Shown here: positions 6,776 through 16,452 of the stretch, in pieces
How positions within the stretch are numbered: the stretch's first letter is position 1
Layout: each line of letters starts with the position of its first letter
DNA from: Clostridia bacterium
GTDB lineage: Bacteria > Bacillota > Clostridia > Oscillospirales > CAG-272
Assembly (NCBI GenBank): GCA_017503105.1
Contig: JAFVTS010000024.1
Span: forward strand, 1-39,361
DNA length: 39,361 nt
Direction of reading: 5' to 3'
The notes under the pieces: generated by a model
Told to the model about the DNA's origin: nothing
The model's database searches: none
What the model saw: the letters and a program-made list of their open reading frames with translations, nothing else
Program-made: the position numbers and the translations under genes

Positions 6776-9700
6776 ATGAAAACCGTTAAGATTACTTTAA
6801 TGCCGTTTGTTTTTATTTTGCTGTTAGTCATATCGCTGTCGTTTTTTGACCCGTCTCAAAAGAAAGATGTATCTTTTCAAGCAGCGGATTTGCTTTCTTC
6901 CGATATTGATGATGAGTATACTTACGTATATAACCGCGGGCAACAGTGCGAGTACGTAATACTAATCTCGGGTAACGACTCACTCTCGGCAGACGTAGAG
7001 CTTGCGAAAACGCTGAAAACGAAAATAACGGCTCTCGGCGGTTCTATACAGTGGCGTGTAGATACCTCCACGGCAGAAAGTGAGAAGGAAATACTTCTCG
7101 GCAACACCGACCGTGAGGCATCAAGGCTTGCCGCGGAGGCACTGTCGAGCTTGCCCGAAACAGACGCGCTTGCTTGGTGCATAGTCGAGCTTGACGGCAA
7201 GGTCGCGTATACCGCGAACAGCGATGAAGCCTTCATAAGAGGAGAGGTCGATCTGCTATCCTATATAAATGAAGACTGTTTTGCCGTTCCGAAGGGGATC
7301 GCAAAAGTGATCATACTTTCACGCACAGAATATGAGAAAGAATTAGAGTCGGAGAAAGAAATGGAAAGACTTGAGCGCATAGAAGAATTGAAAAAAATGA
7401 TAGGTGAGTTTGAATATTCCGATTTCGGTGACGCACCCACCGTGTCTATGGAGGGAAGTACGTTCGGTGCGCCAACTCTCTATCCTGTTTCGGGCGAGCA
7501 CCCAAGGCTTAACTTAACCTCGGATATGCTGCCCGAAATATTAAAGTATATGGAAACCGAGGAGGCTAAGTATACTGCGTTCTATTTCCGGAAATTAGCT
7601 AATACCTCGTATGACGGAAAGCTTCCGCCCGCAACCTATCATCCCGACGGAAACAGAATTGGTATATTCAATATGGACGAGGAGGGACTTGCTATAATAG
7701 AGGCAAAGGCGCTCGCGTACCTGCTTTCGGGGGATGAGCTTTACGCTTATGAGGCGGTTCTTGCTATGAAGAATTACCTTACCACGATAGATATCCAGTA
7801 CATACATAGCGACCAATGCCGTGAGTTCGGACGTATCATTTATGCGATTGCGATAGTTTACGATTGGTGTTATCCCGTTCTTGATGAGGACGATAAGGCT
7901 CAGTTCAGAATGGCTGTCGCGGATATAGGCTCCTCTCAAAACCAAAATACCGATTTCGGTAATCAGATGGAGGTCGGCTTCCCGCCGAAACTCGGAACGG
8001 TCGTTTCAAGCCATTCGTCAGAGCATCAGGTGCTCCGCGATTATCTTTCTATCGCGATAGCGGTGTTCGATGAGGATCCTACTTGGTACGAGTGGGTAGC
8101 GGGAATGATAGACAATTATTACGTTCCCTTCAGAGAATATTATTTCAAGTCCGGCACGTATCCGCAGGGCGTCAATATTTACGCGCCCCACAGATTCGAC
8201 GCTGATCTTTGGTCGTCTTGGATGTTCCTTTGCGCAAGAGGCGAGATTCCTTACGGAGATTATTTCAAAGAAATAACGCGTTCTTTCTTTGAGCAGAAAT
8301 GTCCCGACGGCTCGTTGTTCTCGACGGGTGATGGTGACAGGCTTTCAAACACGTTTGATTTCTGGCATCACGCATTGATAAGCGCAGCGCTTTACGGTGA
8401 CGAGGTGATGAGAGCAAACGCAAAGGCTCTGACGGACGGATTCAGCGGTTACGACGGATATACGCTCAAATTCTCGTTCAGCCAGATGCTCATACTCAGC
8501 GCCGCATATTTTGAGAAGACGGATTCTTTGGGAGCGGACGATCTTCACTCAGGCTTCGATCCCGTTTGCTATTTCCCATCGCCCTTGGGACAGATCACCG
8601 CGCGCGAGAGGTGGAATGACGAGAATGCGGCAGCCGTGTTTATGAGAATTGGCGAGCGCACGACGGCAAACCACGAGCACGAGGACGCGGGTACGTTCCA
8701 AATATACTATAAAGGGCTTTATACGGGCGACAGCGGTAAGTATTCGGGTTATGCCTCGGTGCATTGGTATTATTATTCCACCGCGACGGTAGCGCACAAC
8801 GGTCTGCTTATATCAAATCCTTCGAGAATAGGAGATGATCCTGCCGTTCCGTCCTCGTATTTTTATTCGGGCGGACAGAGAAAGTCAAGCGAGTCAATGG
8901 ATCTTGAGCATTGGCTTGCGACCGATACTTATAAAATGGGCGAGATGAGCGGAGCCGCTTGGGGATACAAAAAAGACGGAAGCACCGATTACGCGTATAT
9001 CGGCGGCGATATATCGGCAGCCTACACCCCGTCCGAGGCGGCTTACGTCGGACGTAATATGCTTACGTACTACACGGGTAACGAAGATGCTCCTATGTAC
9101 TTTATTGTCTACGATAAGATCACGTCCACCGATGAAAGCTATAAAAAGACGTTCCTCCTCCACACGGCAAACGAGCCCGTAATTGACGAAACAGCCAAGA
9201 CCGTTGTAAGTACGGAAAACGGCGGCAGACTCGTTTTGAAGTCGCTGCTCGGCGGCGATAACATCGTGGCTGTCGGAGGTGTGTCCGAGAGCGGCGAGCG
9301 TATGGATTACAGCATCAACGGCAGACAGTGTGAAACGTTTCTTGACGGTGACGTAATGGAGAAATGGGGCAGAGTAGAGATCTCCCCCGACACAAACGCA
9401 AAAACGCATCATTTGCTTAACTTTATGTACGTCACGGACAGCGACAGCACGCTTATGCTTGAGCCCGAGCTTATAGAAGCCGAAAACGCGAAGGGGGTCG
9501 TTATAGACAAAAACGTGTTTATGTTTGCCGACACTGAGGGCGAAAAAAACACGGAGGCTATTGAGTTTGAAATCGGAGGCAAGGGGCTTTACAGAATAAT
9601 CGTAACCGGACTCTTTGGCGGCACGTGGGATATTTTCGTTGACGGCGTGTCGGTGGCACACGCGGTATCGTCAGCTGAGGGAAGCGTTATCTCGTTCTAC

Positions 9701-12358
9701 GCTCCCGCAGGCAAGGTGACCGTTGCTCCCGGAAAGGACATCGTTCCTTCCAACGGCGGACGTATCGTTTACAACAGCTTCGGCGGAAAGGTTCCTGACG
9801 ACGCGCCTCTCGTTTATGAGATCGGTGTGCCCGTTCTTCTTCCGACTGATATAGAAAACGGATGCAATACCTTTGTCGGCTGGTATTCTTCACCCGATTA
9901 CAGCGAGGACTCAAGGATAACCGAGCTCGTCGGAACAGATAAAGGCGTTTTCAACGTTTATGCCAAGTATGCGGGCATAATTGTAAATGAAGATTATGAA
10001 AAAACCGTGCTTAATACAGGTAAAGGCGTAGCTGAAGGTATAAGTTATAACGGAAAGACGGCGTCTGAGTTTAAAACAGTACGTGATGAAAAGAACGGAA
10101 ATACGTATCTCAGAATATACAGCGGTACAGCCGACCCCAACGTAGACGTTGCTACGCCGCCCGCACAGTATCTTTACGGCGGAAATAAGCTCACCATCTC
10201 GATAGATATTGCGAGAGAGGAATCGCCTGTTATGATGAGTATATGCAGGATCCGCGGCTTGCAGGGCTCGTCGGATACCTTCCCGTACTTTACTACCACG
10301 ACCGGCGGTCTTGTTATGCTCGGCGGCAGCGTTGCTGTTATGGAGCTGACAGGAGATCTTCAAACGCTTGCGGTAACGCTTGATTTTGAAGCGGGCACGG
10401 CAACAGCGTATAACCGAGAGGGAAACGTTCTCGGAACGGTGGGCTTTACTCCACCCACAGTGAGCGGATGTGAGAGCAACGAGGCGTGGCTCAATACTAT
10501 CTCAAGTACGGTTAACTGGTGGATGGGTAACGACGGCGTTCTTTTGATAGATAATTTCACGGTTTATGCGGGCGATTACGTTCCAAGACCCATTGTTATT
10601 CCCGAGGGGTATTCTGCTATAAAATACGAAGCCAACGGCGGTCTTTTCGTTTCCTCCACCGCAAAGATATATAAAGAGGGCGAAACTACTTTGCTTGAAC
10701 CCAATATCAAAAAAGGACAGGACGATTTTCTCGGTTGGTACACAACTCCCGATTTTGCGGACGGAACTCGCATCGCGGAGATAACTCCCGATATGAGTGG
10801 AGATATAACGGTTTATGCAAAGTGGGCAGGAAAGATACTTAACGTTGACTTTGAGGGTAAAGACGTTCATTTTGAAAAAGAAGTCGGTATAGTAGATGGA
10901 TTTGGATATAACGGAACGACCAGCCCCGGAGCCTTCTTTGAAACGAGAACGGACGCTACGGGAAATACTTATGTTTATTGGTATCGCGGCCCGAACGACC
11001 CACAGGTGAAATACGAGGGCAAAGCCAACAGCTTCTCGGGACGCCACGTTATCACTTATAAAATATCTCTCGCTCTTACAGACGGGGAGACTCCTATGGA
11101 ATTCTCCTTTGCTATCCGCTCTACAAGAAAAATATCTGAGACGAACACCTCGGACAGATTTAATCTCTTCACAACCGATACCTCGGGTAAGGTGAGGTTT
11201 GCTGACGGCACCGTTATAGCGGAGCTTTCGTCGGAGCACTTTACGGAGATTGTTGTTTCTGTCGATTTTGAAAACAGCGAGGTCTATGCATACGATTCCG
11301 TTTCGGGAAGTGTTATTGCAAGCGCACCCTTCGCGGTTGACGACTACGTCGAATGGCTTGATATGATGAATTTACCGATGTATGTTCGCGCAACGGGCGG
11401 AGAGTCTATAAGACTTGACAACGTATCTATTCTTTGCGCGCCGTTCGGCGTCGCGGATGACGAGGAGATACCTACCTCGCTTGGCAAGATAGATTACGTT
11501 CTCGGCGGCGGCAAGTTTTCCGCTCCTGCACCGAGCTATTATAAAAAAGGCGAGGCGCTGATCCTTCCCATACCGACAAGAACCGATTCGGTTTTCCTCG
11601 GTTGGTTTAAGGATGAGAAATTCACAGAACCGATAAGCGAGATAACGGCACTTGACACGGATAACTTTATTCTCTATGCAAAGTGGAAGGCAAAGGTTCT
11701 TGAGATATCGGGAAATGCTTATCCCGATCTCGACGTTCAGGGCAAGGAAAACGGCGCCGGTGCGAATAATCAGATAGGTGACGTAAACTTCCAAACTCAG
11801 GGATATAACGGATGCTACACTACCTTTACGGATGATAACGGAGACAAGTATATCCTTTGGAAAAAGGGCACGAGAGATCCGCAACTCATATACGGCGGCA
11901 GTCTTTCTGCAAAGGCGGCGGGAAATCTCGTCGTAACCTTTAAGATCACGATGGCTCAAAATGGAACAGAGCCTATTACCGATATGCTCGGAAGAATGCG
12001 TACTCCGAAAGTAAACGGAGTAAGGCAGGAGCTTCACTTATTTACCGTAAGCACCGACGGCAGCGTCCATCTGTCGAGTGATAGGACGAGGCTTATAGGA
12101 CGGTTTGACACCGAATTTAAAACGCTTGGAGTCGTCGCAGATTTTGCAAACGAAAAGCTTCTCGGCTATAACGAAAACGGCGAGCTCGTCGCTGAATGCG
12201 ATATGAAGATCCCGAGCCTTTACTCAGACGGAGTTGAATTCTATAACGCCATAAACGAGGATATTCTCGGTTTTTATGCGAGCGGTACGCAAGAAACCTC
12301 CATACGCATAAAGTCTATCGAAGCCGTAACGGGTAACACATACAGCGAGATTTCGTAA
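6776..12358 (+). CDS. Heparinase II/III-like multimodular surface protein with three InlB-type repeats
   Basis: A 1860-residue exported or membrane-anchored protein. Residues 8-24 are hydrophobic without a clear cleavage site, so it may stay anchored. Residues about 40-210 resemble the alpha/beta N-terminal domain of alpha-glucuronidase-type enzymes (EILLGNTDREAS). Residues about 238-600 look like the alpha/alpha toroid of heparinase II/III and alginate-lyase-like enzymes. The linked beta domain carries N632-H633-E-H635-E-D-A-G-T-F, close to the family's NHxHxDAGxF. Then a unit is repeated three times: an InlB/Listeria-Bacteroides-type repeat (about 994, 1281 and 1571; each ends like TVYAKWAGK) followed by a roughly 200-residue jelly-roll. 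It probably cleaves or binds an acidic polysaccharide outside the cell. AAGGAG precedes ATG 6776. Confidence 0.85.
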   Translation: MKTVKITLMPFVFILLLVISLSFFDPSQKKDVSFQAADLLSSDIDDEYTYVYNRGQQCEYVILISGNDSLSADVELAKTLKTKITALGGSIQWRVDTSTAESEKEILLGNTDREASRLAAEALSSLPETDALAWCIVELDGKVAYTANSDEAFIRGEVDLLSYINEDCFAVPKGIAKVIILSRTEYEKELESEKEMERLERIEELKKMIGEFEYSDFGDAPTVSMEGSTFGAPTLYPVSGEHPRLNLTSDMLPEILKYMETEEAKYTAFYFRKLANTSYDGKLPPATYHPDGNRIGIFNMDEEGLAIIEAKALAYLLSGDELYAYEAVLAMKNYLTTIDIQYIHSDQCREFGRIIYAIAIVYDWCYPVLDEDDKAQFRMAVADIGSSQNQNTDFGNQMEVGFPPKLGTVVSSHSSEHQVLRDYLSIAIAVFDEDPTWYEWVAGMIDNYYVPFREYYFKSGTYPQGVNIYAPHRFDADLWSSWMFLCARGEIPYGDYFKEITRSFFEQKCPDGSLFSTGDGDRLSNTFDFWHHALISAALYGDEVMRANAKALTDGFSGYDGYTLKFSFSQMLILSAAYFEKTDSLGADDLHSGFDPVCYFPSPLGQITARERWNDENAAAVFMRIGERTTANHEHEDAGTFQIYYKGLYTGDSGKYSGYASVHWYYYSTATVAHNGLLISNPSRIGDDPAVPSSYFYSGGQRKSSESMDLEHWLATDTYKMGEMSGAAWGYKKDGSTDYAYIGGDISAAYTPSEAAYVGRNMLTYYTGNEDAPMYFIVYDKITSTDESYKKTFLLHTANEPVIDETAKTVVSTENGGRLVLKSLLGGDNIVAVGGVSESGERMDYSINGRQCETFLDGDVMEKWGRVEISPDTNAKTHHLLNFMYVTDSDSTLMLEPELIEAENAKGVVIDKNVFMFADTEGEKNTEAIEFEIGGKGLYRIIVTGLFGGTWDIFVDGVSVAHAVSSAEGSVISFYAPAGKVTVAPGKDIVPSNGGRIVYNSFGGKVPDDAPLVYEIGVPVLLPTDIENGCNTFVGWYSSPDYSEDSRITELVGTDKGVFNVYAKYAGIIVNEDYEKTVLNTGKGVAEGISYNGKTASEFKTVRDEKNGNTYLRIYSGTADPNVDVATPPAQYLYGGNKLTISIDIAREESPVMMSICRIRGLQGSSDTFPYFTTTTGGLVMLGGSVAVMELTGDLQTLAVTLDFEAGTATAYNREGNVLGTVGFTPPTVSGCESNEAWLNTISSTVNWWMGNDGVLLIDNFTVYAGDYVPRPIVIPEGYSAIKYEANGGLFVSSTAKIYKEGETTLLEPNIKKGQDDFLGWYTTPDFADGTRIAEITPDMSGDITVYAKWAGKILNVDFEGKDVHFEKEVGIVDGFGYNGTTSPGAFFETRTDATGNTYVYWYRGPNDPQVKYEGKANSFSGRHVITYKISLALTDGETPMEFSFAIRSTRKISETNTSDRFNLFTTDTSGKVRFADGTVIAELSSEHFTEIVVSVDFENSEVYAYDSVSGSVIASAPFAVDDYVEWLDMMNLPMYVRATGGESIRLDNVSILCAPFGVADDEEIPTSLGKIDYVLGGGKFSAPAPSYYKKGEALILPIPTRTDSVFLGWFKDEKFTEPISEITALDTDNFILYAKWKAKVLEISGNAYPDLDVQGKENGAGANNQIGDVNFQTQGYNGCYTTFTDDNGDKYILWKKGTRDPQLIYGGSLSAKAAGNLVVTFKITMAQNGTEPITDMLGRMRTPKVNGVRQELHLFTVSTDGSVHLSSDRTRLIGRFDTEFKTLGVVADFANEKLLGYNENGELVAECDMKIPSLYSDGVEFYNAINEDILGFYASGTQETSIRIKSIEAVTGNTYSEIS

Positions 12359-12371
12359 TATGATTTAAATA

Positions 12372-12420
12372 CAAAAAAGGTCGCCGCAGAACTTGGGAAA
12401 ACAAGTTCTGCGGCGATTTA
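12372..12420. terminator. Bidirectional terminator between convergent genes
   Basis: A 15-base perfect stem (TCGCCGCAGAACTTG with CAAGTTCTGCGGCGA, 12381-12416), with A-runs to the left and T-rich sequence to the right. It serves the heparinase-like gene and, on the other strand, the gene ending at 12433. Confidence 0.92.
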
Positions 12421-12432
12421 TATGCCGTTTTT

Positions 12433-13995
12433 TTAATTTATGCCTTCTTTCTCCGTGAGCTCTGCGAGCTCCATCATCGCGGTTGCCGAATAAAGCTGAC
12501 AGTTTATCCAGAAGTTCTCGTACCCGTACTCGCAATTTTCTCCAACCCAGAAGGTTGGGATCATACCGGTCTTTTTGTCTTGATTTCGCGTGACGGCGTC
12601 TGCGAGTGCCATAGCTTTTTCAAGGTAGAGGCGATTTTTCGTAAGGGTGTACATATTTGCAAAAGCGCCCATTATTGTAGTCGTGCTTGAATCTATCGGA
12701 GCGTAACAGAAATACTGCTCAAGTCCTGCAGGGTAGTGGCGTATTTCTTCTTTAAAATTGAGGTTCCAATCGGGATGCTCGCCCCAGACGACGAACTGAT
12801 CCTCAACGTAACGCATAAGGTCTTGCGCTTCGCTTTTCATCTTTTCGTCCTCGGACAGGTTTTTTGAAATATACCCTATAAGATTGTTTGCCGTGAAGTG
12901 CGTGAGATTTTGGTAGTTTCCCGACACCGCAACGTCTTCAAACTGACCCTCCCAGTTGTAATTTTTGAGGCAGGTCTCGACAATATATTTATAGCATCCG
13001 ATCTCAAGGTCGTGCCACGCTTCGTCGTTCGTTTTTTCATAGAGCATATGGAAAAAGTCTATAAATTTGAAATTAACGCAAACGTTGCCCGAAAGAGGCT
13101 TTCCGCTCTCGCAGTCGTAGAGAAGATACCAGCTTCCCGACGGAAGAACGTTTGCCTTGTAATACTCGGCAATGCGTAGCGCCGCCTTTAAATATTTATC
13201 ATCGCCTGTTGCTTCTGCAAGCGTCAGATAAGCGATACCTGCACTGATGGGATATATCATCATCATAGTTCCGACGCAACTCTGCGCCGCAGGTGCTACT
13301 TTGTTGACCGCCTCGGCATCAAGTCCTTTGAAGGAATACGTGGGCGGAAGCCCTGCAAGAGGATGATCGCCCTCAAAGCTGATGGAGAGCAAATAGTCAG
13401 CGGCGCGGCAAGCGAGCTTTAGCGCATTTTCCTTTTCCGAGGGCTCAAGCTTTGCGTAATGTACCATAGCTCTTATAACGCTGTCTATAGTCTTCGACGG
13501 ATAAACGTTGTGCGGATAGTCGGGCATCGGCGTGCCGTTTATGAGCCAATGCTGAACCATAGGCTCGTTATAGATGTAACGGAATGCGGCAAGCGCACAT
13601 TCGCGATAAGAGCGCGCCTTGGGAGGAAACGCACTTCTTCCGGGGAAGGGGGCGGATTTATAAAAGGTCCTTGCCCCTACGAGATGCTTGGCTTCACCGT
13701 CCTTTCCAACGGATTCTACCTTTAAACAAACTATTCCCACGGGTATATCTGCCCAAATGGGAGCGAGAGAGGCGGTAGGCGAGTCCGATTTAAAGCTGTG
13801 ATTTTTGCCGTCCTTGTCCTCGGCTGTGAAGAGGTATTCCGTTATACCGGGTATCCTCGGAAATTGAAAAGTGGGCACAAACATAAACTGCGATGAATTA
13901 AGGTTCCAAAACGGTCGTCCGTCGACACCGCCGGGGTGAGCCGCGGTCTTTTCACAGTTATATTCAAGAAGTGCCTGTTCTCTGTATTTATCCAT
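12433..13995 (-). CDS. Six-hairpin (alpha/alpha) glycosidase-like protein
   Basis: A 520-residue protein without a signal peptide, so probably cytoplasmic. About residues 30-120 form a beta domain (fibronectin-like). About 140-515 show repeated helical hairpins with small-residue and aromatic turns typical of (alpha/alpha)6 barrels, such as NVYPSKTIDSVIRAMVHYAK, YLTLAEATGDDKYLKAALRI and GAFANMYTLTKNRLYLEKAM. The frame extends to 14058, but that ATG lies inside the promoter (TTGACA-N17-TATAAT, 14058-14030). The true start is ATG 13995 with TAGGAG ahead, giving MDKYREQALLEYN. Substrate specificity cannot be read. Given the heparinase-like, isomerase and PHP neighbours, it may process oligosaccharides after import. 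Confidence 0.75.
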   Translation of the reverse strand: MDKYREQALLEYNCEKTAAHPGGVDGRPFWNLNSSQFMFVPTFQFPRIPGITEYLFTAEDKDGKNHSFKSDSPTASLAPIWADIPVGIVCLKVESVGKDGEAKHLVGARTFYKSAPFPGRSAFPPKARSYRECALAAFRYIYNEPMVQHWLINGTPMPDYPHNVYPSKTIDSVIRAMVHYAKLEPSEKENALKLACRAADYLLSISFEGDHPLAGLPPTYSFKGLDAEAVNKVAPAAQSCVGTMMMIYPISAGIAYLTLAEATGDDKYLKAALRIAEYYKANVLPSGSWYLLYDCESGKPLSGNVCVNFKFIDFFHMLYEKTNDEAWHDLEIGCYKYIVETCLKNYNWEGQFEDVAVSGNYQNLTHFTANNLIGYISKNLSEDEKMKSEAQDLMRYVEDQFVVWGEHPDWNLNFKEEIRHYPAGLEQYFCYAPIDSSTTTIMGAFANMYTLTKNRLYLEKAMALADAVTRNQDKKTGMIPTFWVGENCEYGYENFWINCQLYSATAMMELAELTEKEGIN

Positions 13996-14029
13996 ACCAA
14001 AACTCCTAAAATATAAATATTTTAAATAT

Positions 14030-14058
14030 ATTATAAATATTTTTACACACGATGTCAA
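14030..14058 (-). promoter_or_regulatory. Consensus promoter of the six-hairpin protein gene
   Basis: Minus strand TTGACA (14058-14053), 17-base spacer, TATAAT (14035-14030). It decides the gene start, because the longer frame would begin inside the -35 box. Confidence 0.85.
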
Positions 14059-14140
14059 CCGATTTCGTTTTATATGTGGAATATTTCATTAAATATGGAA
14101 AAATCACATCTTTTATTTTAGCATACGGCTTGAATTAGTA

Positions 14141-14169
14141 TTGCTTTTTTCCTCGGAAAGTGATATAAT
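14141..14169 (+). promoter_or_regulatory. Promoter of the isomerase / PHP operon
   Basis: TTGCTT, 17-base spacer, TATAAT, about 57 bases before ATG 14227. Divergent from the promoter at 14030-14058. Confidence 0.75.
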
Positions 14170-14226
14170 AACTTTGTTGATCAGAGCGCTAACAAAGTTT
14201 ATAATTTACAGGAGTGGATCAATTTT

Positions 14227-15084
14227 ATGAAAGCTACGTTTTCTGTTTGGATGGGATACTTTGCTGACCTGCCGTTTGAGGATGCCGTCCGAGAATTTAA
14301 GAAAAACGGTGTCACCGCGCTTGAGTTTTCGATAGAACACGGTGCAGAACTTTTTGCACGCAGCGATGACGTGATAGCAACGGGCAAGGCTGCACGCGAA
14401 TTTATAGAAAAGGAAAACGTTGTGGTAACGCAAGGACATCTGCCTCTTAGTTTTGATATAGTTAGGCAAAGGGGAGAGATAGATATTCTTCTTCGTTATA
14501 TAGATATGTACGAGGCTATGGGAATTACCGAAATGGTATTGCACTGCGACAGGATGAATAAATCTCCCGAGCTCTCTAAGGAAGAACGCCTCTTGGAAAA
14601 CGTAAAGAGCCTTAAAATAATAGCCGAGCACGTAAAGGATAAAAAAATCTATATTTGCCTGGAAAATTTAAGGCAGCCTGCGATTTATCCCGTGAGCGAC
14701 CCTCTTCCTCTCGGCTTTGCAGAGGACCTTTTGAATATAATAGAGCTCGTCGGTTCGGACCGTTTTGCTATCTGCCTCGACACAGGACATCTTAATCTTG
14801 TCAGCGGAAATCAAGGCGATTTCATCCGCAAGGCGGGCAAACATCTTCGCGCACTGCACATAGCTGACAATCAAAACGTAGCCGATATGGATCAGCATCT
14901 TTTGCCTTTTTCGCGCGGAACGGTTGATTTCTTTGACGTTGTAAAAGCACTTCGCGAGATAGATTACGTCGGAATGTTTAATTTTGAGATCCCGGGTGAG
15001 ATGCGCGCACCTATTCCGATCCGCGGAAAAAAGCTTGAATATACAAGATTTGTTTATGATTACCTTATGAATGAAACGGAGTAA
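14227..15084 (+). CDS. Sugar phosphate isomerase/epimerase (xylose-isomerase-like TIM barrel)
   Basis: A 285-residue TIM-barrel protein of the AP-endonuclease-2/xylose-isomerase-like family. Candidate metal ligands sit at strand ends in the usual order: E146 in ICLENL, D185 and H188 in ICLDTGHLNL, and E254 in FNFEIPGE. Other barrel motifs are TALEFSIEHG, QGHLPLSF and MVLHCDRMN. Family members isomerise or epimerise sugars or sugar-like cyclitols; the substrate cannot be read here. Length is typical. It is followed after 11 bases by the PHP-domain gene and shares its promoter, so the pair probably handles one pathway. AGGAG lies 12 bases before the ATG, a slightly long spacing. Confidence 0.9.
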   Translation: MKATFSVWMGYFADLPFEDAVREFKKNGVTALEFSIEHGAELFARSDDVIATGKAAREFIEKENVVVTQGHLPLSFDIVRQRGEIDILLRYIDMYEAMGITEMVLHCDRMNKSPELSKEERLLENVKSLKIIAEHVKDKKIYICLENLRQPAIYPVSDPLPLGFAEDLLNIIELVGSDRFAICLDTGHLNLVSGNQGDFIRKAGKHLRALHIADNQNVADMDQHLLPFSRGTVDFFDVVKALREIDYVGMFNFEIPGEMRAPIPIRGKKLEYTRFVYDYLMNETE

Positions 15085-15095
15085 TAAAGCAAGTT

Positions 15096-16112
15096 ATGAT
15101 AGAGCTGATTTCACCTAACAAAAAGCAATACAGGGCAAATTTGCATTGCCACAGCACTCTTTCTGACGGCAAAAAAACACCGCAAGAATTAAAGGAGATG
15201 TATAAGTCCCACGGTTATGACGTCCTTGCCATCACGGATCACGAGCGTCCTGCACAGCATCAGGATATGTCCGATAAGGACTTTATTATGCTGACCGGTT
15301 ACGAATGCTATATCCGCCAAGACCCACACGGAAAATACAACGCTTTCGAAAAGGAAATTCACCTCAATCTCTTCGCAAAAGATCCGATGAACGTAAAAAT
15401 GATTTGCTTTAACGAGGATTACTGCTCTTATTTAAAGCGCGATAACGCGATTTCACAGCTTGAGAGAGTAGGATCCGAAAGACCTCGAGAGTACAGCGTT
15501 TCTTATGTCAACGAATATATCCGTACCGCAAAGGATAACGGTTATATAGTTGCTTATAATCATCCGTTTTGGTCTATGGAATCCGAAGCTGACATCTTGG
15601 ATTACGAAGGATTTTTCAGTATGGAGATGTGTAATTACAGCTCGTGGGTACAGAATCACTTAGAGTATAACGCTGCTCTTTATGACAAAATGCTGAAAAT
15701 GGGTAAGCGCGTTTTCTGTCACGGCAGTGACGATAATCACAACAAATATCCTACCGACAGCATCCTTTCCGACTCTTTCGGCGCGTTTACTATGATAATT
15801 CCCGATGAATTTACGTACTCAGGTGTAATTGACGCTATGGAGCGCGGGAATATGTATGCATCAACAGGACCGCTGTTCCACCGTGTCTGCGTTGACGGTG
15901 ATACAGTTCATATCGAGTGCTCGGACGTTTCCCACGCTTTCTTATACGTAGGCAGCAGGAGTCCGAAGCATATTTACGCAGAGAAGGGGACTTCTTTGAA
16001 CAGCTTCGATTTTGAAATAAATGAAAATGTGCGTTATTTACGTGTTTCCATCCAAGACAGCGAGGGCCGTTTTGCGGACACCAGAGGCTTTTTCCCCGAT
16101 GAATTTCGTTGA
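15096..16112 (+). CDS. PHP-domain metal-dependent phosphoesterase-like protein
   Basis: A 338-residue PHP-domain (polymerase and histidinol phosphatase) protein. The metal-binding motifs are present: H17-C-H19 in NLHCHSTLSDG, D48-H49 in AITDHERP, a GYECYI Glu, AYNHPFW, and HGSDDNH. PHP proteins hydrolyse phosphate esters with a trinuclear metal site. The last 70 residues add a small beta domain, common in this subgroup. It is the second gene of the operon with the TIM-barrel isomerase. No strong ribosome site precedes ATG 15096 (only GGAG at the upstream stop), consistent with coupling. A terminator follows at 16182. Confidence 0.88.
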   Translation: MIELISPNKKQYRANLHCHSTLSDGKKTPQELKEMYKSHGYDVLAITDHERPAQHQDMSDKDFIMLTGYECYIRQDPHGKYNAFEKEIHLNLFAKDPMNVKMICFNEDYCSYLKRDNAISQLERVGSERPREYSVSYVNEYIRTAKDNGYIVAYNHPFWSMESEADILDYEGFFSMEMCNYSSWVQNHLEYNAALYDKMLKMGKRVFCHGSDDNHNKYPTDSILSDSFGAFTMIIPDEFTYSGVIDAMERGNMYASTGPLFHRVCVDGDTVHIECSDVSHAFLYVGSRSPKHIYAEKGTSLNSFDFEINENVRYLRVSIQDSEGRFADTRGFFPDEFR

Positions 16113-16181
16113 TCGCTCGTAGATCTACGTTGTTAAAACAGCACCTGATGCGCATAATAAAAATCTAAATATTTAAATATT

Positions 16182-16224
16182 AAAGACCGAGATTTTCCTT
16201 AAGTGAAAGACTCGGTCTTTTCTT
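16182..16224 (+). terminator. Terminator of the isomerase / PHP operon
   Basis: Stem AAAGACCGAG with CTCGGTCTTT, followed by TCTTAT. The A-run on the left also allows use from the other side. Confidence 0.8.
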
Positions 16225-16452
16225 ATCCCCGAGAAGCTTAAATAAAACTTGGCACAAAACGCCAAGGTGCGTTGCAGTGTGAATTTGCACCGTCGTACAA
16301 CTGTTTCCGTATCGCTTATTCCTTTTTATCTTCATTTATTATAAAATATTGTATTGTGGTATAAAACTCTGTCTATATATGCGGTTTAGGGATTATTCGC
16401 AAATATTTGGTAAAATAATAATATCATAACCGGAGCGTAAGGAGAGTGTTTT
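16225..16452. other. Intergenic region upstream of the recombinase gene with two adjacent hairpins
   Basis: No gene seen. Two neighbouring stems occur: CTTGGC/GCCAAG (16248-16266) and GGTGC/GCACC (16266-16291). AT-rich sequence follows. A TTTGGTAAAAT box (about 16407) could be an extended -10 of the recombinase promoter, but the -35 is poor, so I do not call a promoter. Confidence 0.4.

Noticed and set aside
12433-14058. Longer 541-residue reading of the six-hairpin protein
   Set aside because: Its ATG lies inside a consensus promoter -35 box; ATG 13995 has the ribosome site.
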